The notes below the pieces were generated by a model. It did no database searches and had not been told where the DNA came from. It saw only the letters and a list, made by a program, of their open reading frames with translations. The position numbers were made by a program, and so were the translations under genes. Shown here piece by piece: positions 7,885 through 16,325 of a DNA stretch of 34,872 nucleotides; the first letter of the stretch is position 1, and each line of letters starts with the position of its first letter. The stretch is from Ignavibacteria bacterium (GTDB taxonomy: Bacteria > Bacteroidota > Ignavibacteria > Tepidaquicellales > Tepidaquicellaceae): positions 1-34,872 of the forward strand of contig JAOADD010000009.1 in NCBI GenBank assembly GCA_026417495.1, in the 5' to 3' direction.

Positions 7885-10587
7885 TTATTTTATTTTATCT
7901 AAATATTCTTTTATCAGTTTAACAAATCCCTTTTTAATAAATGGTTTTGAAATGTAATCAGTGCAACCTGCTTCCAAAAATTCTTCTCGATCACCTATCA
8001 TAGCAAATGCAGTCATTGCAATTATTGGTGTATCTTTGTATTCAGGTATCTTTCTAATTATTTTTGTCGCTTCTGAACCATTCATACCTCTACCAAGATT
8101 TATATCCATTATAATCATTGGATATTTGTAATGTTTGATTTTTTCTAAGCAAGCTTCAGCAGTAAAAACGACGTCAATATTACACAAACCCTTTAAATAT
8201 TCTTTTACTATTTGTATGCTTGCATCATCATCTTCAACAAGGAGAATTGTTGGTAAATGTTCCTTCTCTTCTACTGTCTCGACGGGAGTTGGCATTTCTT
8301 TCTTTTCTTCTAATTTTTTATCAATAAACTGAACTTTACCAGAGTAAGGAAATCTTAAAGTAAATGTAGAACCTTTTCCAAGTTCACTCTCTACTTCTAT
8401 GGTTCCATTCATTTTCTCAACAAATTTCTTTGTAATAGTTAGTCCTAATCCAGACCCTTCGAAACTTCTACTTGGTCCTTCACTAACTTGTCTGAACTCT
8501 TCAAATATTACATTTAAACTTTCCTTTGGTATTCCGATTCCTGTGTCTATTACTTTTATAACGGCAAAATTATCATCTTTTTTTTGTTCTACTTCAGCTC
8601 TAATAATAATTCCTCCTTTTTCAGTAAATTTAATTGCATTATTTACAAGATTGGAAATTGCACTTCTGAGTAATATTTCATCGTTTTTAATGAATAGTGA
8701 TTTTAAATTTGTTTCTTTTCTCAAGTATAAATTTTTATTCTTAGCCGCTACAGAAAATAAGTTTACAATTTCATCAATCAAAGGTAGGACATCTGATCGT
8801 TTCATACTTATATATAGTTTATCAGATTCTATCTTAGATAGGTCTAATATTAAATTAACTGTTTCCAATAATCTCATACCCGAATTGTGAATATATTCTG
8901 CGAATTGTTTTACTTCAGGGTCATTGGATTCTTTTGATAATATTTCCGAAAAACCTAGAATACCAACAAGTGGTGTTCTCAACTCATGACTCATATTTGC
9001 CAGGAAATTAGATTTTACTCTGCTTGCTTCTTCAGCTTTTTCCTTAGCTTTTCTTAATTCTCTTTCTGCAATTATTCTTTCTGTAACATCTCGGCATATT
9101 CCTTCATGATATAATATATTTCCTTTCTCATCTCTAATATACCTTGCATGTTCTTCAATCCAGACTTCGCTACCATCTTTTCTTTTTAACCTATATACTT
9201 CCAAATCTGGTATAAAATCAATATTTACCTTCTCATACTCTTCTCTTTCAGCAGGGTCAAAATATAAATCAAGAGGAATATATACCTTCATTAATTCTTC
9301 TTTTGAATCATAACCTAAAATTTTCACCATTGCATTATTTACTTCTAAGAAATGTCCATCAGGTGTACTTCTGTAATATCCCTCTTGCATATTCTCAATA
9401 AGATTTCTAAATTTTTCCTCACTCTGCCTAAGTGCAATTTCCATAAGTTTCGTTTCAGTAATATCTAATATTACACCATCAAGAAAAAGTGGTTTATCAT
9501 TTTTATCGTATAGAGCCCTTCCTTTTTCATACACATAATGTATTGAACCGTTCTTGTGTATAATCCTGTATTCCAATTTAAATGAGCGTTTCCCTTTTAC
9601 ACCTTTTTTTACTTCTTCAATAACATATTCTAAATCCTCTTGATGTATTATATCAGCATATTTTATCGTTCCGTTCATGAATTCTTCTGCTTTGACACCA
9701 CATAGATTTTCAATTTCAGGGCTAATAAAAAACATTTGCCATGGGAAGTCTAATTCGCATCTGTAAACAACACCAGGAATATTTTTAACTAATGTTTGAA
9801 ATTTTGATTCACTATCTTTCAGTGCTATCTCAGCAATTTTCTCCATTGAGACATCCAATAATGCACCTACAATTATTTTTCTTCCTTCTTTATCCGTCTC
9901 TTTAACAATATATCTATCCGACAACCAAATGTAATCACCACTGGAAGTTTTGAATCTGTAAGTCAATTCGTTATAATCTTGTTTTAGACCTGCTCTATAT
10001 AATTTGATTACATTTTCTCTTTCATCAGGATGTAAATTAGATTCCCAAAAGTGTGGTATTTTGATAAATTGCTCTTTGTCATATCCTGTTATTTTTTTAA
10101 TATTGTCACTAATCCATGTTGCATCGGAAACCGAAGGTGACTCCGTAGTATAAAACGCAATAGGTAAGTTTTCTAGGATTACCTGGGGTAAATCTTCAAT
10201 GATAGGTAAATGTTTTAGCAAACTTTTTTTCTTCTCAAACTCTTCTACAACATACACAATTACTTTTTCCTTTAAAAAGTTAGGAATAGTAATTTTAGCA
10301 AATATGAAAATTTCTGAATTATCTTTTCTTTTCAATATTCTTCCTCCTTCAAAAGGAGTGTTATTGATTTCAATATTTTCTAAAAATTTGTCTAATCTCT
10401 CTTTTCCATAAGTTTCTAAATCATAAAGGTTCAAATCTTTGATTTCATCTTCGTTGTAATTCAAAATTTCCCTGAAGTATGTATTAGATTCAAGAATTTT
10501 TTTACTCTCAAAATCAAAAATTGCTAATCCTATAGGTATTTCTCTTAATAAATCTTCGTAAAAAGATTGATTTACTGATCTAGTCAT
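7885..10587 (-). CDS. Multi-PAS hybrid sensor histidine kinase with receiver domain
   Basis: 900 residues without signal peptide or membrane segment, so probably cytosolic. Domain order: PAS at about 8-118; three PAS/PAC units at about 133-258, 262-385 and 386-510; a short coiled coil; HisKA with phospho-accepting His534 in 'NMSHELRTPLVG'; HATPase with the N box 'NLVNNAIKF', G1 'DTGIGIP' and G2 'GSGLGLTITKK'; an acidic linker; and a receiver domain at about 779-898 with phospho-acceptor Asp828 in 'IIMDINLG'. It would sense an internal signal (redox, light or ligand; the PAS ligands cannot be read), autophosphorylate and pass phosphate to its own receiver. No separate response regulator or Hpt gene lies nearby, so it is an orphan whose output is unknown. 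Confidence 0.94.
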   Translation of the reverse strand: MTRSVNQSFYEDLLREIPIGLAIFDFESKKILESNTYFREILNYNEDEIKDLNLYDLETYGKERLDKFLENIEINNTPFEGGRILKRKDNSEIFIFAKITIPNFLKEKVIVYVVEEFEKKKSLLKHLPIIEDLPQVILENLPIAFYTTESPSVSDATWISDNIKKITGYDKEQFIKIPHFWESNLHPDERENVIKLYRAGLKQDYNELTYRFKTSSGDYIWLSDRYIVKETDKEGRKIIVGALLDVSMEKIAEIALKDSESKFQTLVKNIPGVVYRCELDFPWQMFFISPEIENLCGVKAEEFMNGTIKYADIIHQEDLEYVIEEVKKGVKGKRSFKLEYRIIHKNGSIHYVYEKGRALYDKNDKPLFLDGVILDITETKLMEIALRQSEEKFRNLIENMQEGYYRSTPDGHFLEVNNAMVKILGYDSKEELMKVYIPLDLYFDPAEREEYEKVNIDFIPDLEVYRLKRKDGSEVWIEEHARYIRDEKGNILYHEGICRDVTERIIAERELRKAKEKAEEASRVKSNFLANMSHELRTPLVGILGFSEILSKESNDPEVKQFAEYIHNSGMRLLETVNLILDLSKIESDKLYISMKRSDVLPLIDEIVNLFSVAAKNKNLYLRKETNLKSLFIKNDEILLRSAISNLVNNAIKFTEKGGIIIRAEVEQKKDDNFAVIKVIDTGIGIPKESLNVIFEEFRQVSEGPSRSFEGSGLGLTITKKFVEKMNGTIEVESELGKGSTFTLRFPYSGKVQFIDKKLEEKKEMPTPVETVEEKEHLPTILLVEDDDASIQIVKEYLKGLCNIDVVFTAEACLEKIKHYKYPMIIMDINLGRGMNGSEATKIIRKIPEYKDTPIIAMTAFAMIGDREEFLEAGCTDYISKPFIKKGFVKLIKEYLDKIK

Positions 10588-10803
10588 TTTTGTACGATTA
10601 AAATTTTTATATTGGTTCCCGAAGCTTCACAAATATCTAAATTAACAAGAAAAAAATAAATGATAATTTTTCTATAAAATTTACTTTCATAGAATCAGCA
10701 TGAGAACAGCTTATTAAAATTTTTAATTATGAAAAGACATTGAATATAGGAATTCTTTTCAAACTAATTTTAAAAATATCAAAACATCAAATCAATTTTC
10801 ATG

Positions 10804-10875
10804 TGCCCCGTAGAGGATTCGAACCTCTAAATACAGAACCGGAATCTGTCGGTTTATCCATTAGCCTAACGGGGC
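10804..10875 (-). tRNA. tRNA-Arg (anticodon CCG)
   Basis: On the minus strand this 72-nt element has acceptor arms GCCCCGT/ACGGGGC, a perfect anticodon stem ACAGA/TCTGT around the loop TTCCGGT (anticodon CCG), and a GGTTCGAATCC T-loop. It reads CGG. It differs from the tRNA-Arg at 641-712 at only 7 positions, including the anticodon, so the two are recent paralogues. No CCA is encoded. It sits alone between the kinase and esterase genes, all on the minus strand. Confidence 0.96.
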
Positions 10876-10927
10876 ATAAATAGAATGATAAAAATAATTG
10901 GAAAAATTAGATGGATCAAAATGAAAA

Positions 10928-12247
10928 TCATTTAACAAGTATCATTAATTTTGCGTCATTGAAATTTTCTGTTGTTAGTTTATAAATATAAATACCACTA
11001 CATAAGTTACTTGCTTCAAAATTGATACTATATAATCCAGATCTTTGATACTCGTCTATTAATGTTCTTACTTTTCTACCTGTTATATCGTATAAATCTA
11101 ATGAGACTTTTGTCTGTTCTGGTAACGAATATCTTATAACCGTGCTGTTATTGAAAGGATTTGGGTAATTTTGATATAAAACATAATTTTTAATTATTAA
11201 GAAATTATTTTTTACTTTCGGAATATAACCTAAATTTGTGTCTAATAAAACAGTATAATTTTCAATTATAATTTGTCTCCCCTCATTACACAATGTCCTT
11301 CTTAAGAATTTAGTTGTTCTTTTAAGTAGGTATTCAATAGGATAAAAATTTTCATGACCTCCTCCAGGAACATAGTTCAATTCAAAAGGGAATTTTATGT
11401 TTCTCATTCTTTTCATAATTTCATAGGAACCTTGGGTCAAAATATAATTAGGACAAGAATAAGCATACCCAGTACCATAAGGAACATTTATATCTGCTGT
11501 CCCATGAAACATTAATATTGGAATTGCTTTCGAATATGTAATGTATGACGTATCTAAAATAGCACCAGATGAGCTAATAACGGATTTTACTCTAAAATTT
11601 ATTTTATAGGTGTTTGTTGCAGAATCTAAATAACCAAGTTCATTTACAAGGTTTGGATATAGAGAGTTAATATCATTTTGAGTAATGAAAGGTAAAAGCA
11701 AACTTATAACAGCACCTGCACTTATTCCACCTACAAACATATAGGAAGTATCAATTCTGAATTGATTAGCATTAGCACAAAAAAACCTGAATGCAGCTTT
11801 GGTATCCTGCAGTGCTCTATAAATTGCTTTTACTAATGAATAACCATCTCCATTACAATCAAATGGATTTCCCCCTGTATTCCATCCAAGTCTATATGAT
11901 ATAGACGCAGTTACATATCCTTTCATTGCAAAATCCATAATTATTGGTTTCAATATATATTTATCACCTGAATAAAACCCGCCACCATGAAGTAGAAGTA
12001 GGAATGGTCTTTTATTTAATGAATCTAATGAGAAATTTGGATGAGCAATAATAGCATCAAGCATCACATTTTGTCCTAGCCAATTGACATTTTGTCCATA
12101 AATTATTTCTCCTATTGTATCTATTTCATTTATTCCAAATGCATAGTTTGTATCAAATCTACCAGGTATGCAATAAGACTGAGAGAACGCTAATTTAAAT
12201 ATTAATAAAAAGATGAAAATCGATATATATTTTTTCAATACGAACAT
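10928..12247 (-). CDS. Secreted alpha/beta-hydrolase esterase with T9SS sorting domain
   Basis: 439 residues: signal peptide about 1-22, then an alpha/beta-hydrolase of the carboxylesterase/BD-FAE type. The oxyanion-hole motif is His87 in 'LLLHGGGF'; the nucleophile is Ser176 in 'GGISAGA'; Asp252 in 'HGTADINVP' and His298 in 'PGGGHENF' complete the triad. Residues about 355-439 are a T9SS type A sorting domain ('LYQNYPNPFNN', 'DLYDITGRKVRTL', 'CSGIYIYKL'). It is therefore predicted to be surface-attached or secreted and to hydrolyse esters, perhaps acetyl or feruloyl groups on polysaccharides; the substrate is inference. Its ATG lies 2 bp beyond the stop of the upstream baeRF gene on the same strand, so the two are co-transcribed. 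Confidence 0.9.
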   Translation of the reverse strand: MFVLKKYISIFIFLLIFKLAFSQSYCIPGRFDTNYAFGINEIDTIGEIIYGQNVNWLGQNVMLDAIIAHPNFSLDSLNKRPFLLLLHGGGFYSGDKYILKPIIMDFAMKGYVTASISYRLGWNTGGNPFDCNGDGYSLVKAIYRALQDTKAAFRFFCANANQFRIDTSYMFVGGISAGAVISLLLPFITQNDINSLYPNLVNELGYLDSATNTYKINFRVKSVISSSGAILDTSYITYSKAIPILMFHGTADINVPYGTGYAYSCPNYILTQGSYEIMKRMRNIKFPFELNYVPGGGHENFYPIEYLLKRTTKFLRRTLCNEGRQIIIENYTVLLDTNLGYIPKVKNNFLIIKNYVLYQNYPNPFNNSTVIRYSLPEQTKVSLDLYDITGRKVRTLIDEYQRSGLYSINFEASNLCSGIYIYKLTTENFNDAKLMILVK

Positions 12248-12249
12248 AA

Positions 12250-13338
12250 TTAATATCTCAAGATGAGTGCAATATGTCCGTATTTATCAAGTTTACCATT
12301 ATCAACAAAGACAACACTACCTCCTGTATTAACAACTCTTTCTATAATATCATCTACAGCATCATCAATAATTTCTTTACCTGGAGCAACCTCTACAGGT
12401 ATTAGATGTAATCCATCATCAGATACTCTTGCAGAATATTGATAGTTCAATTCTACAACTAAAAGTCTACCTCTACCTTCATTTGCAAGTTTCCATACTT
12501 CGTCAACACCACTAGCAAGTTTTCTTTTACCATATGCTTCTTCAATTTCTTTGATTATTTTATCTCGCTTTTCTGCTCTTACTCGTTTGACTTCGGGCCA
12601 AACTATTTTAGAAAGTTCATGTGCTGAAACTGTTTCATAATTACCATTTATCCCTGTTAATATTAGTTCTTTTTGAGATGAAATATCGTTATATAAACTC
12701 AGAGTCCTTTCAGTCCCTGTTATAACAACTGAGTAATTATCAACATTAATATTTTTTAATTTAGAATCTAATTCTCTTAAATATTTTCTTATTCTTTCTA
12801 TATTATCGGATTGCCTATCATTTCTATGTGTTTCTGTTGTTAATGATGATTTTGTTTCATAATATGTATTTGTGAATGGAAATTCATTTTCAGTATATTC
12901 TATAATATTATCTCTTATCCCGAGAAATAATTTTGCAATCTTATCACTTATTACAAGCACCCAATATGGTTCACTTCTATTTATACCAAATACGAGATCA
13001 CGTGTGGCGAAGGTAGGGTCGATAATAACCCTTTCCTTTACTGGAAATGGTAAATAAAATTTTATTGCTTTATCTTTATTAACAAAGATTGCAAGTCCAT
13101 CTAAAAAACTATTGTAATCAATGCTTTGATTTATTTCATTAATTTTATCAAGAATCTGTTTTACTTCTTCCTTTTTAAATTCTTCGTTAAGTCTTTTTGT
13201 TGCTAAATTAATTAAATTTTTTAATCTCAAAGGGTCTTGCTTGTTTTCAGGAAAATGTCTATGTGTGGGCATTAAAATTGAAACGCATGGATAAGAATTA
13301 ATTGATTGTAAGTATTTTAATGCTTTTAGATTAATCAT
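12250..13338 (-). CDS. baeRF-family protein (bacterial release-factor-like)
   Basis: 362 residues, soluble, no signal peptide. The N-terminus 'CVSILMPTHRH' followed by 'DPLRLKNLINLA', and the C-terminal 'GSVVFVDNGKLDKYGHIAL', match the bacterial archaeo-eukaryotic release factor (baeRF) families, probably family 3 or 7. These are homologous to eRF1/Pelota and end in an L7Ae-like domain. They are predicted to act on ribosomes or RNA, but no function is proven, and some databases label them as chemotaxis proteins without good reason. It is the first gene of a two-gene unit with the secreted esterase and is divergent from dnaJ. The family call is from memory of motifs, not a search. Confidence 0.7.
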   Translation of the reverse strand: MINLKALKYLQSINSYPCVSILMPTHRHFPENKQDPLRLKNLINLATKRLNEEFKKEEVKQILDKINEINQSIDYNSFLDGLAIFVNKDKAIKFYLPFPVKERVIIDPTFATRDLVFGINRSEPYWVLVISDKIAKLFLGIRDNIIEYTENEFPFTNTYYETKSSLTTETHRNDRQSDNIERIRKYLRELDSKLKNINVDNYSVVITGTERTLSLYNDISSQKELILTGINGNYETVSAHELSKIVWPEVKRVRAEKRDKIIKEIEEAYGKRKLASGVDEVWKLANEGRGRLLVVELNYQYSARVSDDGLHLIPVEVAPGKEIIDDAVDDIIERVVNTGGSVVFVDNGKLDKYGHIALILRY

Positions 13339-13518
13339 AATTAAAATCCTTTTATTTTTTTTCTATAATTTAAATATGAATTTTATAATAATCAATTGTT
13401 TTTATCAAGATTTTTTTTATTTTTCTGATTTATATTTTTTTAAGAATAGGGGAAAAAATTTTTTTATTACAGTTTTAACTGAACCCAAAAAAAATTAATT
13501 TTGTATAAATAGTTGGAT
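13339..13518. promoter_or_regulatory. Divergent promoter region between baeRF and dnaJ genes
   Basis: About 180 bp of AT-rich DNA between two divergent start codons. TAATTTTG at 13496-13503 matches the Bacteroidetes -7 consensus TAnnTTTG and would place transcription start only about 10 bp before the dnaJ ATG at 13519. A clear -33 TTTG was not seen. No HrcA (CIRCE) inverted repeat was found, so heat-shock control by HrcA is not supported. Confidence 0.4.
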
Positions 13519-14457
13519 ATGGAATACAAAGATTATTATAAAATACTTGGTGTAAAAAAAGACGCTTCTAAAGATGAAATAAAAAAAGCGTTTAGAAAAC
13601 TTGCATTGAAATATCACCCTGATAGAAATAAAGGTGATAAAAACGCTGAAGAAAGATTTAAAGAAATTAACGAAGCATATGAAGTTTTAAGTGATGATGA
13701 AAAAAGAAGAAAATATGACCAAATGGGTGAAAGCTATAGGTATTATCAGCAATATGGAGGTGAACCTGGAGGATTTGACTGGTCTCAATTTGCAAATCAG
13801 ACAGGTGGAAGAAGTTTCACCTTTGAAGGTGATTTAGGGGATTTTTTTAATAGAAGTGGCTATTCTGATTTCTTTGAGATGTTTTTTGGAGATGGTAGTA
13901 CATTTGGTAGAAGGAGGCAAAGTGAATTTGGTAGAACTACTCGAGCTAAAGGAGCAGATTTGAAAGCACAAATAGATATTACTTTAAGAGAGGCATATAC
14001 AGGGACTGAGAGAATATTTAGGATTAGTAACGAATCCATAAAATTAAAAATTAAACCTGGAATTGAAAGTGGGCAGATTTTAAAAATAGAGGGAAGAGGT
14101 GAGAAAACTTCCCGAGATATGCAACCAGGAGATTTGCTAATTACAATTAATGTTTTGGATGACCCTGTGTTTAAGAGAAAAGGAAATGACCTTTATGCAG
14201 AAATATATATTGATTTATACACAGCTGTATTGGGTGGAAAAGTTGAATTTGATACATTTAAAGGTAAAGTGAAAATTGATATTTCTAAGGGTACTTCTTC
14301 AGGTAAAATATTAAAATTGAAAGGATTGGGAATGCCTGTATACGGAAAAGCAAATTCTTATGGTGATTTGTATTTAACAGTTCAGATTAAAGTACCAGAT
14401 AGTTTGACTCAAAAAGAAATTAATCTATTTAAAGAACTACAAAGATTACGATCGTAA
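13519..14457 (+). CDS. DnaJ/CbpA-type co-chaperone (J domain, no zinc finger)
   Basis: 312 residues from the ATG at 13519; a TTG two codons earlier is less likely. The J domain covers about 3-68 with the HPD motif at 33-35 ('[10 protein letters not shown]'). A Gly/Phe-rich stretch (about 75-140, including 'GGEPGGFDW') is followed by two beta-sandwich client-binding units (about 145-312). The four CxxCxGxG zinc repeats of true DnaJ are absent, so this is a class II/CbpA-type protein. It stimulates the ATPase of DnaK and delivers clients; DnaK is not in the window. It is divergent from the baeRF gene and followed by tRNA-Leu. Confidence 0.93.
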   Translation: MEYKDYYKILGVKKDASKDEIKKAFRKLALKYHPDRNKGDKNAEERFKEINEAYEVLSDDEKRRKYDQMGESYRYYQQYGGEPGGFDWSQFANQTGGRSFTFEGDLGDFFNRSGYSDFFEMFFGDGSTFGRRRQSEFGRTTRAKGADLKAQIDITLREAYTGTERIFRISNESIKLKIKPGIESGQILKIEGRGEKTSRDMQPGDLLITINVLDDPVFKRKGNDLYAEIYIDLYTAVLGGKVEFDTFKGKVKIDISKGTSSGKILKLKGLGMPVYGKANSYGDLYLTVQIKVPDSLTQKEINLFKELQRLRS

Positions 14458-14545
14458 GAATTTTAAAAAGGGGGGTATTACAATAATTATCGGAAAAGAA
14501 TTGAAATAAAATGAATAATTTAATAATTTTACATGAGTTTTAACT

Positions 14546-14628
14546 GCGGGAATGGCGGAACTGGCAGACGCACCATCTTGAGGGGGTGGCGCCACGAAGG
14601 CGTGTGGGTTCAAGTCCCACTTCCCGCA
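14546..14628 (+). tRNA. tRNA-Leu (anticodon GAG)
   Basis: An 83-nt class II tRNA with a long variable arm. The acceptor GCGGGAA/TTCCCGC is perfect, the anticodon stem CCATC/GGTGG encloses the loop TTGAGGG (anticodon GAG, reading CUC and CUU), the variable arm is TGGCGCCACGAAGGCGT and the T-loop GGTTCAAGTCC. No CCA is encoded. It lies between dnaJ and rpsF. Confidence 0.96.
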
Positions 14629-14707
14629 CAACCAATAACTATATTTGAACTTGATTATTTTATTAATTAATTATATTTTTATTGCTTAAATTAAAAATTA
14701 ATTTTTG

Positions 14708-15118
14708 ATGAATAGAGATTACGAATCCTACATTATTGTTGATGGAAACTTAGAAGATGCTTCTATTGAAGAAATAATTAAACGATATGAAAATCTTCTA
14801 AAAAAGTACAAAGCAGAAATTAAAAACATTGATAGGATTGGAAGGAAAAGATTAGCATATCCTATTAAGAAAAAACAAAATGGATATTATGTCTGTTTTG
14901 AATTTATTGCTAAGAATGATGTAATTGCAAAACTAGAAAGAGCGTATAGACTTGATGAAGATATTTTAAGATATTTAACAATATATATGACTAAGAAAGA
15001 ATTAAATGCAAAGAAGAATTATCTTGAAAAACGTTCCAAGATATTAGAAAATATTGAAGAAGCAATAAAAGTTAATGAAAATATAGATAGTACCGAAGAT
15101 GAAGTACCTACTGAATAA
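14708..15118 (+). CDS. rpsF: 30S ribosomal protein S6
   Basis: 136 residues from the ATG at 14708; the TTG at 14705 is discounted. 'NRDYESYIIVDGNLED' and 'IGRKRLAYPIKKKQNGYY' are typical of bS6, followed by 'RLDEDILRYL'. The acidic C-terminal tail is about 35 residues beyond the core. S6 binds S18 on the platform of the small subunit. It heads a cluster with ssb and rplI, but rpsR (S18), its direct partner and usual neighbour, is not here. No Shine-Dalgarno sequence is visible. Confidence 0.95.
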   Translation: MNRDYESYIIVDGNLEDASIEEIIKRYENLLKKYKAEIKNIDRIGRKRLAYPIKKKQNGYYVCFEFIAKNDVIAKLERAYRLDEDILRYLTIYMTKKELNAKKNYLEKRSKILENIEEAIKVNENIDSTEDEVPTE

Positions 15119-15159
15119 AATGAGTGTTGTTTTAAATAACTTTAATTAATTAATTATAC

Positions 15160-15165
15160 GGAGGT
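15160..15165 (+). promoter_or_regulatory. Strong Shine-Dalgarno site of ssb
   Basis: GGAGGT lies 6 nt before the ssb ATG at 15172. This is unusual in the window, where most starts, including those of rpsF, rplI, rplB, rpsS, rplN and rpsE, have no purine-rich site. It fixes the ssb start. Confidence 0.7.
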
Positions 15166-15171
15166 AATCGT

Positions 15172-15639
15172 ATGGCTGAATACAAGATGCCCGAAATTAA
15201 TTCAGTAATTATTGCAGGAAATTTAACTAAAGACCCTGTATTTCGACAGACTACAAACGGGACACCAGTAGTTAATTTTTCTATTGCAAGCAATCGAAGA
15301 TTTAGAGATAAAAGTGATGAATGGAAAGAGGATGTGTGTTATGTTGGTGTGGTTGCATGGAATAGGTTAGCAGAAAGTTGTCGTGATAAATTGAAAAAAG
15401 GAAATGCTGTTCTAGTTGATGGTGAGTTACAAAGTAGGACATTCAAGACTGAAGACGGTTCAAATAGGACAATTGTTGAAATAAAAGCCAGAAGAATTCA
15501 ATTTTTGAATAGGAGAATGGCACAAAGTGGTTCAGCGGATCAACAAGCAGATGATAAAGATGAACCAACAACCTTTGTTGATGACAATTTTGATCAGTTA
15601 TTATCTCCTGAAGATACTAACTTACCACCTGAACAATAA
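15172..15639 (+). CDS. ssb: Single-stranded DNA-binding protein with atypical C-terminus
   Basis: 155 residues. The OB fold spans about 8-112: 'INSVIIAGNLTKDPVFRQT', 'VVNFSIASNRRF', 'VAWNRLAESCRDKLKKGNAV' and 'RTIVEIKARRIQFL'. It coats single-stranded DNA during replication, repair and recombination. The acidic linker follows (about 118-150), but the last residues are 'EDTNLPPEQ' rather than the usual acidic tip ending in a proline-phenylalanine pair (DDxPF) that recruits partner proteins. No frameshift explanation is seen: the stop is followed by a clean terminator. It lies 53 bp after rpsF. Another ssb elsewhere in the genome could carry the canonical tip. Confidence 0.94.
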   Translation: MAEYKMPEINSVIIAGNLTKDPVFRQTTNGTPVVNFSIASNRRFRDKSDEWKEDVCYVGVVAWNRLAESCRDKLKKGNAVLVDGELQSRTFKTEDGSNRTIVEIKARRIQFLNRRMAQSGSADQQADDKDEPTTFVDDNFDQLLSPEDTNLPPEQ

Positions 15640-15662
15640 TTATAACTAAAAATATATCGTTT

Positions 15663-15697
15663 GTAAATGGATATTTAATCCATTTACTTTTTTATTT
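15663..15697 (+). terminator. Rho-independent terminator between ssb and rplI
   Basis: GTAAATGGAT (15663-15672) and ATCCATTTAC (15678-15687) make a perfect 10-bp stem with a 5-nt loop, followed by TTTTTTATTT. It is the strongest terminator in the window. It sits exactly where rpsR is usually found, so rplI must have its own promoter or rely on readthrough. Confidence 0.85.
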
Positions 15698-15719
15698 ATT
15701 AAATTTTATTTTTTAAGTT

Positions 15720-16208
15720 ATGAAAGTAATCTTAAAACAGGATTTTGAAAAACTTGGAAATGCTGGTGATATTAAGGAAGTTAAAAATGGATATGCAAGA
15801 AATTTCCTTATTCCAAGAGGTATTGCTGTAGCAGCAACCCCTGCAAATATAAAATCATTTCAGGAGGTTAAACGCCAGCAAGAGAGGAAACGAAAAAGAG
15901 AACTTGAGAACGCGAGAAAAACTTCATTTGAAATTGAAAGGGATGTTTTGGAAATTTATGCTAAGGCAGGTGAAGAAAATAAGTTGTTTGGATCTATTAC
16001 TGCTCAAATGATATATGAAAAACTTCTTGAGAAAGGTTATAAAAATATTGAGAGAAAAAAAATTCTATTGCATGAACACATTAAGACTCTTGGTGAGCAC
16101 ATTGTAGAAATAAAATTACATTCTGATGTTATTGCTAAACTGAAGGTCCTTGTAAAAGATGAAAAAACTCTTAAAGAAAAAGACGATAATAAAAAGGAAA
16201 AGGAATAA
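15720..16208 (+). CDS. rplI: 50S ribosomal protein L9
   Basis: 162 residues. The N-terminal RNA-binding domain has the family signature 'GDIKEVKNGYARNFLIPRG' (about 18-36). A long connecting helix rich in Lys/Arg/Glu follows (about 45-75), then the C-terminal domain 'KLFGSITAQMIYEKL'. The last 15 residues are a charged Lys/Glu tail. bL9 sits at the base of the L1 stalk and helps maintain reading frame. It is separated from ssb by a terminator. Confidence 0.96.
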   Translation: MKVILKQDFEKLGNAGDIKEVKNGYARNFLIPRGIAVAATPANIKSFQEVKRQQERKRKRELENARKTSFEIERDVLEIYAKAGEENKLFGSITAQMIYEKLLEKGYKNIERKKILLHEHIKTLGEHIVEIKLHSDVIAKLKVLVKDEKTLKEKDDNKKEKE

Positions 16209-16251
16209 TATTAAATTAAACTTCTGTTTTGGAGACAGAAATATTTAATAT
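16208..16251 (+). other. Imperfect hairpin just after rplI
   Basis: ATATTAAAT (16208-16216) pairs with ATTTAATAT (16243-16251), with an inner stem TTCTG/CAGAA (16222-16226 and 16236-16240). There is no T run after it. It may protect the rplI mRNA 3' end or be a first terminator element. Confidence 0.35.
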
Positions 16252-16272
16252 ATTGAATTTTAAAATTACTAA

Positions 16273-16303
16273 AACCTCCTAGAACATAGGAAGGTTTTTT
16301 TAT
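16273..16303 (+). terminator. Rho-independent terminator after rplI
   Basis: AACCTCCTA (16273-16281) pairs with TAGGAAGGTT (16287-16296) with one bulged A, followed by TTTTTTTATTT. It ends the rplI unit before korA at 16326. Confidence 0.8.
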
Positions 16304-16325
16304 TTATAATAATAATGTTTTTAAT

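Noticed and set aside
8399-8890. 163-codon plus-strand frame inside the histidine kinase gene
   Set aside because: Opposite-strand shadow of the HisKA/HATPase region, whose motifs are clear on the minus strand.
14446-14631. 61-codon minus-strand frame over the tRNA-Leu
   Set aside because: It is the reverse of the tRNA gene and of the dnaJ end; the translated product has no meaning.
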